Shown here piece by piece: positions 1 to 8,346 of a DNA stretch of 8,347 nt. The stretch covers positions 1-8,347 of the forward strand of contig CALHTV010000147.1 of the NCBI GenBank assembly GCA_938039765.1, in the 5' to 3' direction. Source of the stretch: an uncultured Dictyoglomus sp. GTDB lineage: Bacteria; Dictyoglomota; Dictyoglomia; Dictyoglomales; Dictyoglomaceae. Made by a program: the position numbers and the translations under genes. The stretch's first letter is position 1. Each line of letters begins with the position of its first letter. A model generated the notes under the pieces. The model did not search any database, was not told the DNA's origin, and saw only the letters and a list, made by a program, of their open reading frames with translations.

Positions 1-1
1 T

Positions 2-772
2 TTAAAACTTATAGTAGGAAAGTTTTATCCTAATTTAAATATATTTACTGAAGACTTAGAATTAAAAGGCTTTCAAACAAGCTTCCATTTAGGGAATAAT
101 GAAATTTTTTATGTCTCAGGTGATACCAAAGATTTAAGCTCTTTTAAAATTTTAGGATGGAGTTCTTTACTTTCTAAAAATACTTCCATTTCTCTATCTC
201 TAAGTGCCATAAAAGAAAATGCTGAAGAAAACTACTTAGCTGATATATTAATACTAAATAAAAATAAGCTACCTCTTGGGAATATTGATATATTACAAGA
301 GTCAAATATTTATTTAAGAAACTCCAATTTATATGTAAGTTTTATAACAAAAACAGAGTTATCTATAGGAAGTATCTCTCTAAAGGGGCTTCTAGGTTAT
401 CTAAATCCTAATACTCCTTCTTTTTGTGCCTTAGATTCGGGAGATTTTGGGGCTATATTAACCTTAGCTATTCCTTTTTCATCTAATATATTTCCTGAGT
501 ATACCTTGGGTTATCTTTACAATATGAAAATTTATGATCATAAAATTATTGTTGGGTTAAATAACCAATGGAATTTAAGTAATTATTTATATTTAATAAG
601 TATAATAAAATATGTATATTCTTTTAGAAATAATAGCAAGCTATATACCCACTTATCCTTCAATTTCCCTACACTAGAAGGAAGGATGTGGAACAGCATA
701 TATATAAAATACGAGAAAAATCTCAACGAAGAAGATATAAGTTTAGGCTTAAAAATATCGTACCAGTTTTAA
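2..772 (+). CDS. C-terminal part of a putative outer-membrane beta-barrel protein (5' end outside window)
   Basis: The frame is open from base 2 to the TAA at 770-772, giving 256 residues with no start required inside the window, so the gene enters from the left. I do not recognise a named family. The visible part is rich in Ser, Asn, Leu, Ile, Tyr and Phe, has many short stretches of alternating polar and hydrophobic residues (for example SISLSLSAI, LGLKISYQF), few long helices and one Cys. The last residue is Phe, preceded by an alternating strand, which is the usual end of outer-membrane beta-barrels recognised by the BAM machinery. That family knowledge suggests an outer-membrane protein; barrel topology is inference. 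The gene looks even more AT-rich than the minus-strand operon. A TTG at 506 could be taken as a start, but coding upstream of it makes it internal. It lies 15 bases ahead of a LolA-like gene and is probably co-transcribed with it. Confidence 0.7.
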   Translation, partial: LKLIVGKFYPNLNIFTEDLELKGFQTSFHLGNNEIFYVSGDTKDLSSFKILGWSSLLSKNTSISLSLSAIKENAEENYLADILILNKNKLPLGNIDILQESNIYLRNSNLYVSFITKTELSIGSISLKGLLGYLNPNTPSFCALDSGDFGAILTLAIPFSSNIFPEYTLGYLYNMKIYDHKIIVGLNNQWNLSNYLYLISIIKYVYSFRNNSKLYTHLSFNFPTLEGRMWNSIYIKYEKNLNEEDISLGLKISYQF

Positions 773-787
773 AAGGAGGTATTTAAA
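773..787 (+). promoter_or_regulatory. Strong Shine-Dalgarno site and spacer before the LolA-like gene
   Basis: AAGGAGGT at 773-780 is a near-perfect anti-16S match, with 8 bases between the GGAGG core and the ATG at 788. It fixes the start of the downstream gene. It begins directly after the TAA of the preceding gene, leaving no room for a separate promoter, which supports co-transcription. Confidence 0.85.
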
Positions 788-1510
788 ATGAGAAAATTCA
801 TAAGCTTTTTAATTTTCCTAGCATTTCTATTTACAATTTCCCTCCCACAAACTGCTAATGATGTCTTGAAAGAAGTTGAAAAAAAATGGAATTCCGCAAA
901 AGATATCAGTATGAAAATGACTATGACTGTCTACTCTTATTCAAGTAAAGGTGAAAGCCTACCTACTAAAATGTCTATGGAACTTAAAGCTATTAAAACC
1001 CCTCAAATAATTAGGATAAATTTTACTGAGCCAGCTCTTTTAGCAGGTCAAATCTTCTTAATTGATACGGAAAAACAGATAACAAAAATGTATTCTCCTT
1101 CTACAAAACAGATTATCGAAGCTCCTTATACTTTAACCCAAACTTCAACTATATCTTTAAGTGGCATTCCTATAATGGGAGAAAATAGTGAAGATTTTTC
1201 TTTAAAAATAGCAGAAATTACAGAGAAAAACCAAAGAATTTATAAAATAACAGGAATACCTTTAAAAGCTGATTTAAAAGCAAATTACTCCTCCTTTGAG
1301 TTTTACATTTCTAAAGACTATCTGCCTATTAGATTAGTTATCTATGACGTTCAAAATAGACCTTATATTGAGATACTATGGGGCAATATCAAAATTAACT
1401 CTAATCTATCTCCTAGCTCTTTAAGGACATTCCCTCAAGGCAAAATTATAAAACAAAAAGAACTTATTAACATGACCGCTCCTATTCCTTTTCTGTCTCC
1501 TTCAAAATAG
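788..1510 (+). CDS. Secreted LolA-like protein (outer-membrane lipoprotein-sorting type)
   Basis: A 240-residue protein starting at an ATG behind a strong ribosome binding site. Residues 1 to about 20 form a signal peptide: MRK, then a hydrophobic core of Phe, Leu and Ile, ending near SLPQTA. No lipobox Cys is present, so the mature protein should be soluble and periplasmic. The rest resembles the LolA/LolB fold: an N-terminal helix (ANDVLKEVEKKW, about 23-34), then long alternating beta strands, including the block TPQIIRINFTEP (71-82) followed by a strand with FLIDTEKQITKMYSP (90-104), and a late strand pair around YIEILWGNIKIN (193-204). Proteins of this class carry acyl chains in a half-barrel and are often annotated as outer membrane lipoprotein-sorting proteins. 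In other genomes some sit beside RND/MMPL exporters or barrel proteins. Here the upstream neighbour is a likely barrel, which fits an envelope transport role. The cargo cannot be told from sequence, and classical LolA function is not proven. Confidence 0.75.
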   Translation: MRKFISFLIFLAFLFTISLPQTANDVLKEVEKKWNSAKDISMKMTMTVYSYSSKGESLPTKMSMELKAIKTPQIIRINFTEPALLAGQIFLIDTEKQITKMYSPSTKQIIEAPYTLTQTSTISLSGIPIMGENSEDFSLKIAEITEKNQRIYKITGIPLKADLKANYSSFEFYISKDYLPIRLVIYDVQNRPYIEILWGNIKINSNLSPSSLRTFPQGKIIKQKELINMTAPIPFLSPSK

Positions 1511-1517
1511 TAAAAAT

Positions 1518-1550
1518 AAGGGAGAGAGAGTTTAATAAACCCTCTCCCTT
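1518..1550. terminator. Probable bidirectional intrinsic terminator between convergent operons
   Basis: AAGGGAGAG (1518-1526) pairs with CTCTCCCTT (1542-1550), a 9-bp stem. Inside it, GTTT (1530-1533) can pair with AAAC (1537-1540) across a small internal loop. Read on the minus strand, the stem is followed by ATTTTTA (1517-1511), a fair U-tract for the operon ending at 1555. Read on the + strand, the trailing T-run is only TTTT (1549-1552), so termination of the + operon may be weaker. The position, between two convergent stop codons 45 bases apart, supports the call. Confidence 0.75.
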
Positions 1551-1554
1551 TTCC

Positions 1555-2493
1555 CTACTTGAATTCATATAAAGCTACTGCAAAAGCTCCATAAAGTCCC
1601 ACATTTTCTCCCAATTTGGCTGGAACTATCTCTACAAGTTCTATAGGAACTAAAAATACTCTTTTTCCAACCACCTCTTTTATCTTAGTTATAACATCTT
1701 CTCCTGAAAGCCCTATACTACCTCCAATGACAACTCTTTCTGGAGATACAATAGTAATAATATTCCCTATACCAATGCCAAGATACTCCATAGCTTCTTC
1801 CCATATCTCTCTTGCTACTACATCTCCTTTTAACATGGCTTCTCTTACATGTTTTGCCGTCAGTTCTTCCCTCTTAGCCCACTCCTTCAATATAGTAGGC
1901 TCCTCTTTTAAAAGAGCCTCTTTGGCTTTCCTAGCAATAGCAGTTCCTGAAGCTAAAGCCTCTAAGCATCCTTTATTTCCACAATTACAAAGAGGACCAT
2001 CTGGGATTATAGTCTGATGTCCGACTTCTCCTGCACTATCTCTTCTTCCATGTAACAACTTGCCATCAATAATTAATCCTCCTCCTATCCCTGTACTAAC
2101 AGTTATATAAACAAGATCCCTCACACCTTTTCCAGCCCCAAAAAAGAATTCCCCCAAACATGCTGCATTGGCATCATTATCTATAAAAACAGGAAGATTT
2201 AAAGCATCTTCTAAATCTCTTCTCAAAGGCGCCCTATTCCAACCTGGAAGATTAGGAGGAGAGTATACCTCTCCTTTAATCCTATCTAAAGGACCTGCTG
2301 TGCCCACTCCTAAAGCAACTGTATCCTCAGTTTTTAATTTTAAAAGCTCAGAGATAATTTCTTTAGATATCTCTTCATACCCTCGCTCAGATTTGGTAGG
2401 AAAAGTTATCTTCTCTTCTAGAAAACCATCTTCTCTAAATCTTCCACAAGCAATCTTAGTCCCACCAATATCTAGCGCTAAATATCTTTTCAT
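1555..2493 (-). CDS. ROK-family sugar kinase, probably glucokinase (EC 2.7.1.2)
   Basis: A 312-residue protein, the usual length for a ROK kinase. The phosphate-binding motif DIGGTK is at residues 8-13 and a second glycine loop GVGTAGP at 62-68. FIDNDANAACLGE (103-115) contains the likely catalytic base Asp107. STGIGGG is at 133-139. Glu156 and His159 in GEVGHQT fit sugar contacts. The zinc motif consists of His159 followed by C169, C171 and C176 in CNCGNKGCLE. RVVIGGSI (253-260) is the C-terminal nucleotide-side glycine motif. There is no N-terminal helix-turn-helix, so it is an enzyme and not a NagC/XylR-type repressor. Glucose is the likeliest substrate; other hexoses such as mannose or N-acetylmannosamine cannot be excluded. 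The start is secure because DIGGTK must lie within about 10 residues of the N terminus. It is the last gene of the repair operon and overlaps the end of ogt by 38 bases, so translation is probably coupled. Confidence 0.9.
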   Translation of the reverse strand: MKRYLALDIGGTKIACGRFREDGFLEEKITFPTKSERGYEEISKEIISELLKLKTEDTVALGVGTAGPLDRIKGEVYSPPNLPGWNRAPLRRDLEDALNLPVFIDNDANAACLGEFFFGAGKGVRDLVYITVSTGIGGGLIIDGKLLHGRRDSAGEVGHQTIIPDGPLCNCGNKGCLEALASGTAIARKAKEALLKEEPTILKEWAKREELTAKHVREAMLKGDVVAREIWEEAMEYLGIGIGNIITIVSPERVVIGGSIGLSGEDVITKIKEVVGKRVFLVPIELVEIVPAKLGENVGLYGAFAVALYEFK

Positions 2494-2938
2494 TTAGTAC
2501 CTCCACTCCTTCTAGTTTTAATAGCCACTCCTTAAATCCAATTCCCAAAGAAAACTTTCCTAGACTTCCATCACTTCTTATTACTCTATGACACGGTACT
2601 AAAATTAAGAAAGGATTTTTACTCATAGCATTTCCTACTACTCTTTGGAGATTTTTACTTCCTATTTTTATTGCAAGCTTTTGATAACTTACAACTTTTC
2701 CATAAGGAATATTTCGAGCTAAATCGTAGATTTTTTTGTAAGTAGGAGATAAACCATTAAAATCAACTTTTAACTTACTAAAATCTACTTTTTTACCTGA
2801 AAAATATTCAATAAATAGATCTCTCCCCGGAAATTCTCCTTCTTCACCAAAATCTTTCGTCCAGTAAACTTTCCTAATAATATCCTTATTGTATTCTACC
2901 ACGATAAAACCATCTTTTACTCTAAGAGCGCCTTTCAT
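2456..2938 (-). CDS. ogt: Methylated-DNA--protein-cysteine S-methyltransferase (O6-alkylguanine-DNA alkyltransferase, EC 2.1.1.63)
   Basis: A 160-residue single-use repair protein that moves the alkyl group from O6-alkylguanine (and O4-alkylthymine) in DNA to its own cysteine. The C-terminal domain is well conserved. [13 protein letters not shown] (77-89) begins the DNA-binding region, with Tyr85 at the place of the base-flipping tyrosine. [13 protein letters not shown] (97-109) is the recognition helix, with Arg99 as the arginine finger. The active site is PCHRV (115-119) with Cys116, the only Cys in the protein. [11 protein letters not shown] (122-132) and [10 protein letters not shown] (135-144) complete the fold. 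The N-terminal domain (1-65) is short and weakly conserved, as is common in the family. Residues 145-160, beyond the usual domain end, overlap the next gene. The start ATG lies within the last codons of uvrA (17-base overlap), with GAGAGG 6 bases upstream. An Ada role is excluded by the lack of the Ada N-terminal domain. Ogt is the usual name for this stand-alone type. Confidence 0.93.
   Translation of the reverse strand: MKGALRVKDGFIVVEYNKDIIRKVYWTKDFGEEGEFPGRDLFIEYFSGKKVDFSKLKVDFNGLSPTYKKIYDLARNIPYGKVVSYQKLAIKIGSKNLQRVVGNAMSKNPFLILVPCHRVIRSDGSLGKFSLGIGFKEWLLKLEGVEVLNEKIFSARYWWD
2499..2511 (-). promoter_or_regulatory. Ribosome binding site of the kinase gene, embedded in ogt codons
   Basis: On the minus strand AAGGAG (2511-2506) and GGAGGT (2504-2499) lie just before the ATG at 2493-2491, the second with 6 bases between its GGAGG core and the start. 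Both fall inside the coding sequence of ogt, where they encode part of the stretch EGVEV. This site fixes the start of the ROK gene. Confidence 0.8.
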
Positions 2939-5765
2939 TTAAAACCTCTCTACCAAATAAGACTTTCTTCAAAAACTGTCCAGTATAAGAATTGTTATTC
3001 ATAGCTACTTCTTCAGGAGTTCCCTCAGCAACAATCTCTCCTCCTCTATCCCCTCCCTCGGGTCCTAAATCAATAATATAATCAGCAGTCTTTATAACAT
3101 CCAAATTATGCTCTATTACAAGAACAGTATTACCCTGATCTACTAATCGATGCAATAGATTTAATAATTTTTCTACGTCAGCAAAATGAAGTCCTGTAGT
3201 AGGCTCATCTAATATGTAAAAAGTTCTACCCGTACTTTTTCGGGAAAGTTCTGCTGCAAGCTTTATCCTTTGTGCTTCTCCGCCAGAAAGAGTTGTAGCT
3301 GGTTGTCCCAATTTTATATATCCCAAACCCACATCGTATAAAGTTTCTAATTTCCTCCTAATAGATGAAAAATTCTCAAAAAACCCCATCGCTTCTTCTA
3401 CACTCATTTCCAAAACATCAGCAATATTTTTTCCTTTATAAGTTATCTCTAAGGTCTCAGTGTTATATCTCTTACCTTTACATACTTCACAAGGGATATA
3501 AATATCTGGTAAAAAATGCATTTCTACTTTTACCATTCCTTCTCCTTTGCACGCTTCACATCGACCCCCCTTTACATTAAAGCTAAATCTCCCAGGTTTA
3601 TATCCCCTCATTTTAGCCTCAGGAAGTTGAGCAAAAAGTTCTCTTATATCAGTAAAAAGATTAGTATAAGTAGCAGGATTGGAGCGAGGAGTTCTATTTA
3701 TAGGAGATTGATCTATAACTATTACTTTGTCAATATATTCTATTCCTTTAATTTCATCATAATATTCACTTCTTACCTTTTTTCCATGAATAGCCTTTTG
3801 AAGAGCAGGATATATTATTTCTTCAACTAAAGTACTTTTTCCAGATCCAGACACTCCTGTAAGACAGACAAAGGTCCCTAAAGGAATTCTTACATTAATG
3901 TTCTTAAGATTTCTTGCCCTTGCCCCCTTTATTTCAAGCCAATTCTTTCCAATACTTCTCCTTTTTTTAGGTACGGGTATTTGTCTTTCTCCTCTAAGAT
4001 ATTGAGCAGTTACAGAATTAGGATGATTGATCACTTCAGTTAAAGGACCTGCTACTACAATTTGTCCTCCTTTTTCTCCAGCTCCAGGACCTATATCTAC
4101 GACGAAATCAGCCGATCTAATTATCTCTTCGTCATGTTCAACTACAATTACAGTATTGCCAAGATCTCGTAAATTCTTTAAATTTTTTATAAGCCTTTCA
4201 TTATCTCTTGGATGAAGTCCAATACTTGGTTCATCTAAAACATAAATCACTCCAACTAGGCCTGAACCTATTTGGGTAGCTAATCTTACCCTCTGAGATT
4301 CTCCTCCAGAGAGAGTATCAGCTGATCTATCTAAAGTAAGATAATCTACCCCAACCTCTATTAAGAATTTTACCCTCTGTAAAATCTCTTTTAATATGGG
4401 AGAGGCAATAATTCTCTCTCTTTCGGTCAATGCAAAACTTTCAAGAAAATCTCTTAATTCTAGCATAGTCATAGAAGAAACTTCAGCTATATTTTTTCCT
4501 CCTACCAAAACAGATAAGGCTTCTTTTCTTAGTCTTTTACCACCACATTCACTACATGGAGAAAAGACCATAAATCTTTCATAAAAATTTTTGACATCTT
4601 CAGATTCTGTCTCTTGATATCTCTTAGAAAATATGTTTATCAACCCTTCAAAATGTCTATATCCATAAATGTCCCACTCAGGAAGATTAACCTCAACGGC
4701 AAAAGGAACCCCGTGAAGAAGTGCATTTATCTGATTTTCAGTGAAAAACTTTAAAGGAGTATTCAAATTAAATCCAAGTTTCTTCCCAATATTTGCCAAC
4801 AATACTCTATAATAAGGTGAGATCTCTTTGCCCCATGGTATAATTGCACCTTCAGATATTGATTTTTCATAATCTAAAATCAAATCTGGATCAAATTCTT
4901 TCTTACCCCCAAGACCTGAACATGCAGGACAAGCGCCATAAGGGCTATTGAAAGAGAAAAATCTTGGAGTTATCTCTCCAAAACTAAATCCACATATAGG
5001 ACAGGAAAAGTTCTCACTAAAAATATGTTCTTCAATTCTATTATTTTCTAAATATTTCTCAACTACTAATAATCCTTCGCTTAATTTCAAAGCTAATTCT
5101 ACAGAATCAGAAAGTCTAGTCTTAATATCAGGCTTTATCACTAGTCTATCAATAATCACTGAGATATTATGCTTTTTATTTTTATCCAACTCAATCTCAT
5201 CCTCTAAACTATACATTTCACCATCGATCTTTACTCTAAGAAATCCTTCTTTTCTCAAATTTTCAAGAAGCTTTTTATACTCTCCTTTCCTTCCTCTTAC
5301 TACTGGAGCAAGAACTTGAATTCTTGCACCTTCTTCCCAAGAAAGTATTTTTTCTACAATCTCTTGAGAGGTTTGAGCTGAGATTTCTATACCACAATGA
5401 GGACAATGAGGCTTCCCAATATTAGCATATAAAAGTCTTAGATAATCATATATCTCAGTAACTGTTCCCACTGTAGATCGAGGATTTTTAATAATAGTCT
5501 TTTGATCTATAGAGATAGCAGGAGATAATCCTTCTATAATGTCCACATCAGGCTTATTTAATTGTCCCAAGAATTGTCTTGCATAAGTAGATAGAGACTC
5601 TACATATCTTCTCTGACCCTCTGCATATATGGTATCAAAAGCTAAGGAAGACTTTCCCGATCCACTGATCCCAGTAAAAACTATAAGTTTATTACGTGGC
5701 AAATCCAAGTTTATGTTTTTTAAATTATGCTCCCTTGCTCCTCTTATCTTAATAAAATCACTCAT
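2922..5765 (-). CDS. uvrA: UvrABC excision nuclease subunit A (damage-sensing ABC ATPase)
   Basis: A 947-residue protein, full length for UvrA. It dimerises, scans DNA for distorting lesions and loads UvrB. Two tandem ABC ATPase modules are visible. In the first, Walker A GISGSGKS is at 32-39, signature LSGGE at 485-489, Walker B VLDEPS at 509-514 and the switch His at 544. In the second, GVSGSGKS is at 637-644, LSGGE at 826-830, ILDEPT at 851-856 and His886. Cysteine pairs mark zinc sites: C255/C258 with C279/C282; C736/C739 with C759/C762, the C-terminal DNA-binding zinc module; and C121/C124 plus C404/C407, the latter in CSECGGKRL. These are consistent with three zinc sites. The start ATG overlaps the uvrB stop as ATGA, and no clear Shine-Dalgarno precedes it (AAAGAAGACAAAGAT), so expression probably relies on ribosomes finishing uvrB. 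No domain is missing or broken. Confidence 0.98.
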   Translation of the reverse strand: MSDFIKIRGAREHNLKNINLDLPRNKLIVFTGISGSGKSSLAFDTIYAEGQRRYVESLSTYARQFLGQLNKPDVDIIEGLSPAISIDQKTIIKNPRSTVGTVTEIYDYLRLLYANIGKPHCPHCGIEISAQTSQEIVEKILSWEEGARIQVLAPVVRGRKGEYKKLLENLRKEGFLRVKIDGEMYSLEDEIELDKNKKHNISVIIDRLVIKPDIKTRLSDSVELALKLSEGLLVVEKYLENNRIEEHIFSENFSCPICGFSFGEITPRFFSFNSPYGACPACSGLGGKKEFDPDLILDYEKSISEGAIIPWGKEISPYYRVLLANIGKKLGFNLNTPLKFFTENQINALLHGVPFAVEVNLPEWDIYGYRHFEGLINIFSKRYQETESEDVKNFYERFMVFSPCSECGGKRLRKEALSVLVGGKNIAEVSSMTMLELRDFLESFALTERERIIASPILKEILQRVKFLIEVGVDYLTLDRSADTLSGGESQRVRLATQIGSGLVGVIYVLDEPSIGLHPRDNERLIKNLKNLRDLGNTVIVVEHDEEIIRSADFVVDIGPGAGEKGGQIVVAGPLTEVINHPNSVTAQYLRGERQIPVPKKRRSIGKNWLEIKGARARNLKNINVRIPLGTFVCLTGVSGSGKSTLVEEIIYPALQKAIHGKKVRSEYYDEIKGIEYIDKVIVIDQSPINRTPRSNPATYTNLFTDIRELFAQLPEAKMRGYKPGRFSFNVKGGRCEACKGEGMVKVEMHFLPDIYIPCEVCKGKRYNTETLEITYKGKNIADVLEMSVEEAMGFFENFSSIRRKLETLYDVGLGYIKLGQPATTLSGGEAQRIKLAAELSRKSTGRTFYILDEPTTGLHFADVEKLLNLLHRLVDQGNTVLVIEHNLDVIKTADYIIDLGPEGGDRGGEIVAEGTPEEVAMNNNSYTGQFLKKVLFGREVLNERRS

Positions 5766-7750
5766 ATCTTTGTCTTCTTTTTTAATTCATTTTTTAATTC
5801 TTTTATTTGATCTCTCAAATATGCCGCTTTCTCAAAATCAAGCTCTGCTGCAGCTTCATACATTTCCTTTTCTAATTCTTTAATCAAAACCTCTATTTCA
5901 TCTATAGATAGTTTCTTAGAAATTACTTTATAGTCGGTCTTCTTCTCCGACACAGCCTCTACAAATTGGAAAACCTCTTTTACGGATTTTTTAATGCTCT
6001 TTGGTATAATCCCATGGGTCTTATTGTATTCCATTTGAATTCTTCTCCTTCTTTCTGTTTCTTCAATTGCTCTTCTCATGGAATCAGTAATCGTATCAGC
6101 ATACATTATTACTTTCCCATTTACATTTCTTGCAGCTCTTCCCATAACTTGAATAAGAGATCTTTCAGATCTCAGAAATCCTTCTCTATCTGCATCTAAT
6201 ATAGCTACCAGAGAAACTTCAGGAAGGTCTAATCCCTCTCTTAAGAGGTTTATTCCTACAAGAACATCAAACTTACCAAGCCTTAAGTCTTGTAATATAC
6301 CAGTCCTATCTAAGGTTTCAATTTCCGAATGAAGATAAGTCACTTTTATTCCTAAATCTGAAAGATATTCAGCTAAATCTTCTGCTGTCCTTTTAGTTAA
6401 AGTGGTAACTAATACTCTCTCTCCTCGAGAAACCACCTTTTTAATCTCTGAAATTAAATGTTCAATCTGTCCCTCTGTAGGATGCACCTCAATCTCTGGG
6501 TCTAAAAGTCCTGTAGGTCTTATGAGCTGTTCTACTACTTGCTCTGAGATTGAAAGTTCAAAGTCAGCAGGGGTTGCTGATACAAAAATAACCTGTTTTA
6601 TCTTCTCCCAAAATTCTTCGAAGGTTAAAGGTCTATTATCATAGGCTGATGGAAGTCTAAATCCATATTCTACTAAATTATCCTTTCTAGATTTATCTCC
6701 ATGATACATAGCCTTAAGCTGAGGAATAGTCAAATGAGATTCATCTATAAAAACCAAGAAATCTTCTGGGAAATAATCCAAAAGAGTATAAGGGGGTTCA
6801 CCAGGCTTTCTTCCATCAAAATGCCTAGAGTAATTTTCAATCCCCTTACAATACCCTACTTCTCTGATGAGTTCTAAATCATAAAGAGTTCTTGCTTCTA
6901 ATCTTCTTGCTTCCAAAAATTTACCTTGAGACCTTAACTCCTCAAGCCTTTCTTGAAGTTCCTGCTTTATAGATTCAATGGCTCTCTCAATCTTCTCAGT
7001 AGGAGCAATATAATGAGTAGCAGGATAAATAAAAGTTTCAGTATACTCATATAATCTCTTTCCGTTAAGAGGATCTATTTCGCTAATTCTCTCTATTTCA
7101 TCACCCCAATATTCAATACGAATAGCAGTCTCTCCCCCGATAGGAAATACTTCTACTATATCTCCCCTTACTCTAAATTTTCCCCTAGTAAATTCATAGT
7201 CATTTCTCTCATATTGAAGCTTAACAAGTTTCCTAAGAAGAGCTTCTCTAGGTAATTCCTCCCCTACTTTTATTCTAAACACCATCTGAGAATAATCTTC
7301 AGGAGAACCTAAACCATATATACAAGATACACTAGCTACTACAATAACATCTCTTCTTGAAAGCAAAGAACTGGTAGTACTATGCCTTAGTCTATCAATT
7401 CTATCATTTATATCTGCATCCTTTTCTATATATGTATCAGTTTGAGGTACATAAGCCTCAGGTTGATAATAATCATAATAGCTTACAAAGTATTCTACAG
7501 CATTGTAGGGAAAAAACTCTTTAAACTCACTATAAAGCTGGGCTGCTAAAGTTTTATTAGGAGCAATAACCAGGGTAGGCTTCTGTACATTTGCTATAAT
7601 ATTTGCCATGGTAAAAGTTTTTCCAGAACCAGTAACCCCTATAAGGGTCTGATATCTAAGACCCCTCTTAACTCCTTCGGTAAGTTTCTCTATAGCCTGA
7701 GGCTGATCACCACAGGGTTTGAATTCAGAAACTAATATAAATCCACTCAT
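5762..7750 (-). CDS. uvrB: UvrABC excision nuclease subunit B (helicase-like damage verifier)
   Basis: A 662-residue protein, typical for UvrB. It receives damaged DNA from UvrA, verifies the lesion and recruits UvrC for incision. In order: Walker A GVTGSGKT (38-45); the beta-hairpin that inserts between DNA strands, starting at [10 protein letters not shown] (91-100) and running to about residue 116; the UvrA-interacting region at about 150-250; Walker B FIDESH (334-339); SATP (391-394); motif [15 protein letters not shown] (499-512); motif [11 protein letters not shown] (534-542) with arginine fingers; and a C-terminal UVR domain (about 619-655, including [14 protein letters not shown]) that contacts UvrC. 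All expected motifs are intact. The start lies 2 bases after the coaE stop, with GGAG (7759-7756) in the last coaE codons at 5-base spacing. The stop overlaps the uvrA start. uvrC is not nearby, as in many bacteria. Confidence 0.98.
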   Translation of the reverse strand: MSGFILVSEFKPCGDQPQAIEKLTEGVKRGLRYQTLIGVTGSGKTFTMANIIANVQKPTLVIAPNKTLAAQLYSEFKEFFPYNAVEYFVSYYDYYQPEAYVPQTDTYIEKDADINDRIDRLRHSTTSSLLSRRDVIVVASVSCIYGLGSPEDYSQMVFRIKVGEELPREALLRKLVKLQYERNDYEFTRGKFRVRGDIVEVFPIGGETAIRIEYWGDEIERISEIDPLNGKRLYEYTETFIYPATHYIAPTEKIERAIESIKQELQERLEELRSQGKFLEARRLEARTLYDLELIREVGYCKGIENYSRHFDGRKPGEPPYTLLDYFPEDFLVFIDESHLTIPQLKAMYHGDKSRKDNLVEYGFRLPSAYDNRPLTFEEFWEKIKQVIFVSATPADFELSISEQVVEQLIRPTGLLDPEIEVHPTEGQIEHLISEIKKVVSRGERVLVTTLTKRTAEDLAEYLSDLGIKVTYLHSEIETLDRTGILQDLRLGKFDVLVGINLLREGLDLPEVSLVAILDADREGFLRSERSLIQVMGRAARNVNGKVIMYADTITDSMRRAIEETERRRRIQMEYNKTHGIIPKSIKKSVKEVFQFVEAVSEKKTDYKVISKKLSIDEIEVLIKELEKEMYEAAAELDFEKAAYLRDQIKELKNELKKKTKI

Positions 7751-7752
7751 AT

Positions 7753-8346
7753 TTACTCCAAATTTTTATTATATATCATTCTGTATATGGTTGAAACTCT
7801 TTCTTTAATTTGATTTTTAGTACTCTCTATATCTTTATCATTGTAGATTACAAAATCAGCTTTTTTAAGCTTTTCTTCTATAGGGATTTGAGCTCTTATT
7901 CTTGCAACAGCATCTTCTTTTGATATATTATCTCTATTAACAATTCTTTCAAGTTGAAGCTCAAATGGAGCGTAAACAACCCAGATTTCATCAAACCAAT
8001 CTTCAATCCCCACTTCAAACAAAAGAGGAACCTCCACAGCAATTATATCTCTTTCCTTAAGCTCTTCTAATTTCTTTTTAATTTCTTCTAGGACAGGCGG
8101 GTGAAGAAGATTCTCTAATTTTCTTCTTGCATCAGAATCTGAAAAAATTATCTTTGCAAGTTTCTTCCTATCGAGGTTACCTTTATCAAAAACATTATCC
8201 CCAAAAATTTCTCTAATTTTCTGCAGATAATAAGGATCTTTCTGAAGCTCTCTTACAATCTCATCAGCACTTATGACAATTATTCCAAGTTCCTTCAGAA
8301 TATTACTTACAAGAGACTTTCCTGTGCCAATACCACCTGTTATACC
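7753..8346 (-). CDS. coaE: Dephospho-CoA kinase, nearly complete (first few codons outside window)
   Basis: The frame is open from the right edge to the TAA at 7755-7753, giving 197 visible residues. CoaE is usually about 200 residues, so only a handful at the N terminus are missing. The enzyme phosphorylates the 3' hydroxyl of the ribose of dephospho-CoA with ATP, the last step of coenzyme A synthesis, in the cytoplasm. Visible motifs, numbered from the first visible residue: P-loop [11 protein letters not shown] (1-11), [10 protein letters not shown] (substrate-binding aspartate region), [17 protein letters not shown], and near the end [19 protein letters not shown], which matches the family lid and C-terminal pattern. 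A GTG at 8037 encodes an internal Val of AVEVPLLFE and is not the start, because the P-loop lies upstream of it. It is the first visible gene of the repair operon, 2 bases before uvrB. Confidence 0.95.
   Translation of the reverse strand, partial: GITGGIGTGKSLVSNILKELGIIVISADEIVRELQKDPYYLQKIREIFGDNVFDKGNLDRKKLAKIIFSDSDARRKLENLLHPPVLEEIKKKLEELKERDIIAVEVPLLFEVGIEDWFDEIWVVYAPFELQLERIVNRDNISKEDAVARIRAQIPIEEKLKKADFVIYNDKDIESTKNQIKERVSTIYRMIYNKNLE

Larger units (their letters stand above)
1555..8346 (-). other. Operon coaE-uvrB-uvrA-ogt-ROK kinase
   Basis: Five genes run in the same direction with a 2-base gap and then overlaps of 4, 17 and 38 bases, and they end at the hairpin at 1518-1550. No intergenic space exists for an internal promoter of the usual kind, although one inside coding sequence cannot be excluded. 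Single-transcript expression is inference from spacing. The promoter and any LexA-type or other operator would lie right of the window and cannot be assessed. Confidence 0.85.

Noticed and set aside
506..772. A short stand-alone gene starting at the TTG at 506
   Set aside because: The same frame stays open to base 2 with the same composition, and there is no ribosome binding site before 506. It is the tail of a longer gene cut by the window edge.
1520..1530. GA-repeat as a possible slippage or phase-variation tract
   Set aside because: It is very short, lies outside coding sequence, and is better explained as one arm of the terminator stem.
1555..2493. ROK-family transcriptional repressor (NagC/XylR type)
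   Set aside because: The protein starts directly at the DIGGTK motif with no N-terminal DNA-binding domain, and its catalytic Asp107 is intact.
1616..2497. Open frames on the + strand opposite the kinase (1616-2017 and 2168-2497)
   Set aside because: Low-complexity, Ser/Pro/Leu-rich translations antisense to a clearly conserved ROK gene, without ribosome binding sites. They are by-products of the purine-rich coding strand.
2456..2938. Alkyltransferase-like (ATL) protein lacking catalytic cysteine, given its position beside uvrA
   Set aside because: The active-site motif reads PCHRV with Cys116 present. ATL proteins have another residue, usually Trp, in that place.
3365..5319. Open frames on the + strand opposite uvrA (for example 3516-3830, 4948-5319)
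   Set aside because: They lie antisense to conserved UvrA motifs, are rich in Ser, Phe and Leu from reversed codons, and show no domain or start signal.
5629..6644. Open frames on the + strand opposite the uvrA start and uvrB (5629-5883, 5966-6199, 6402-6644)
   Set aside because: They show no recognisable motif and are antisense to essential conserved segments, including motif VI of UvrB.
7753..8037. A 94-residue protein starting at the GTG at 8037
   Set aside because: The frame continues upstream to the window edge and includes the CoaE P-loop GGIGTGKS. The GTG is an internal Val codon.
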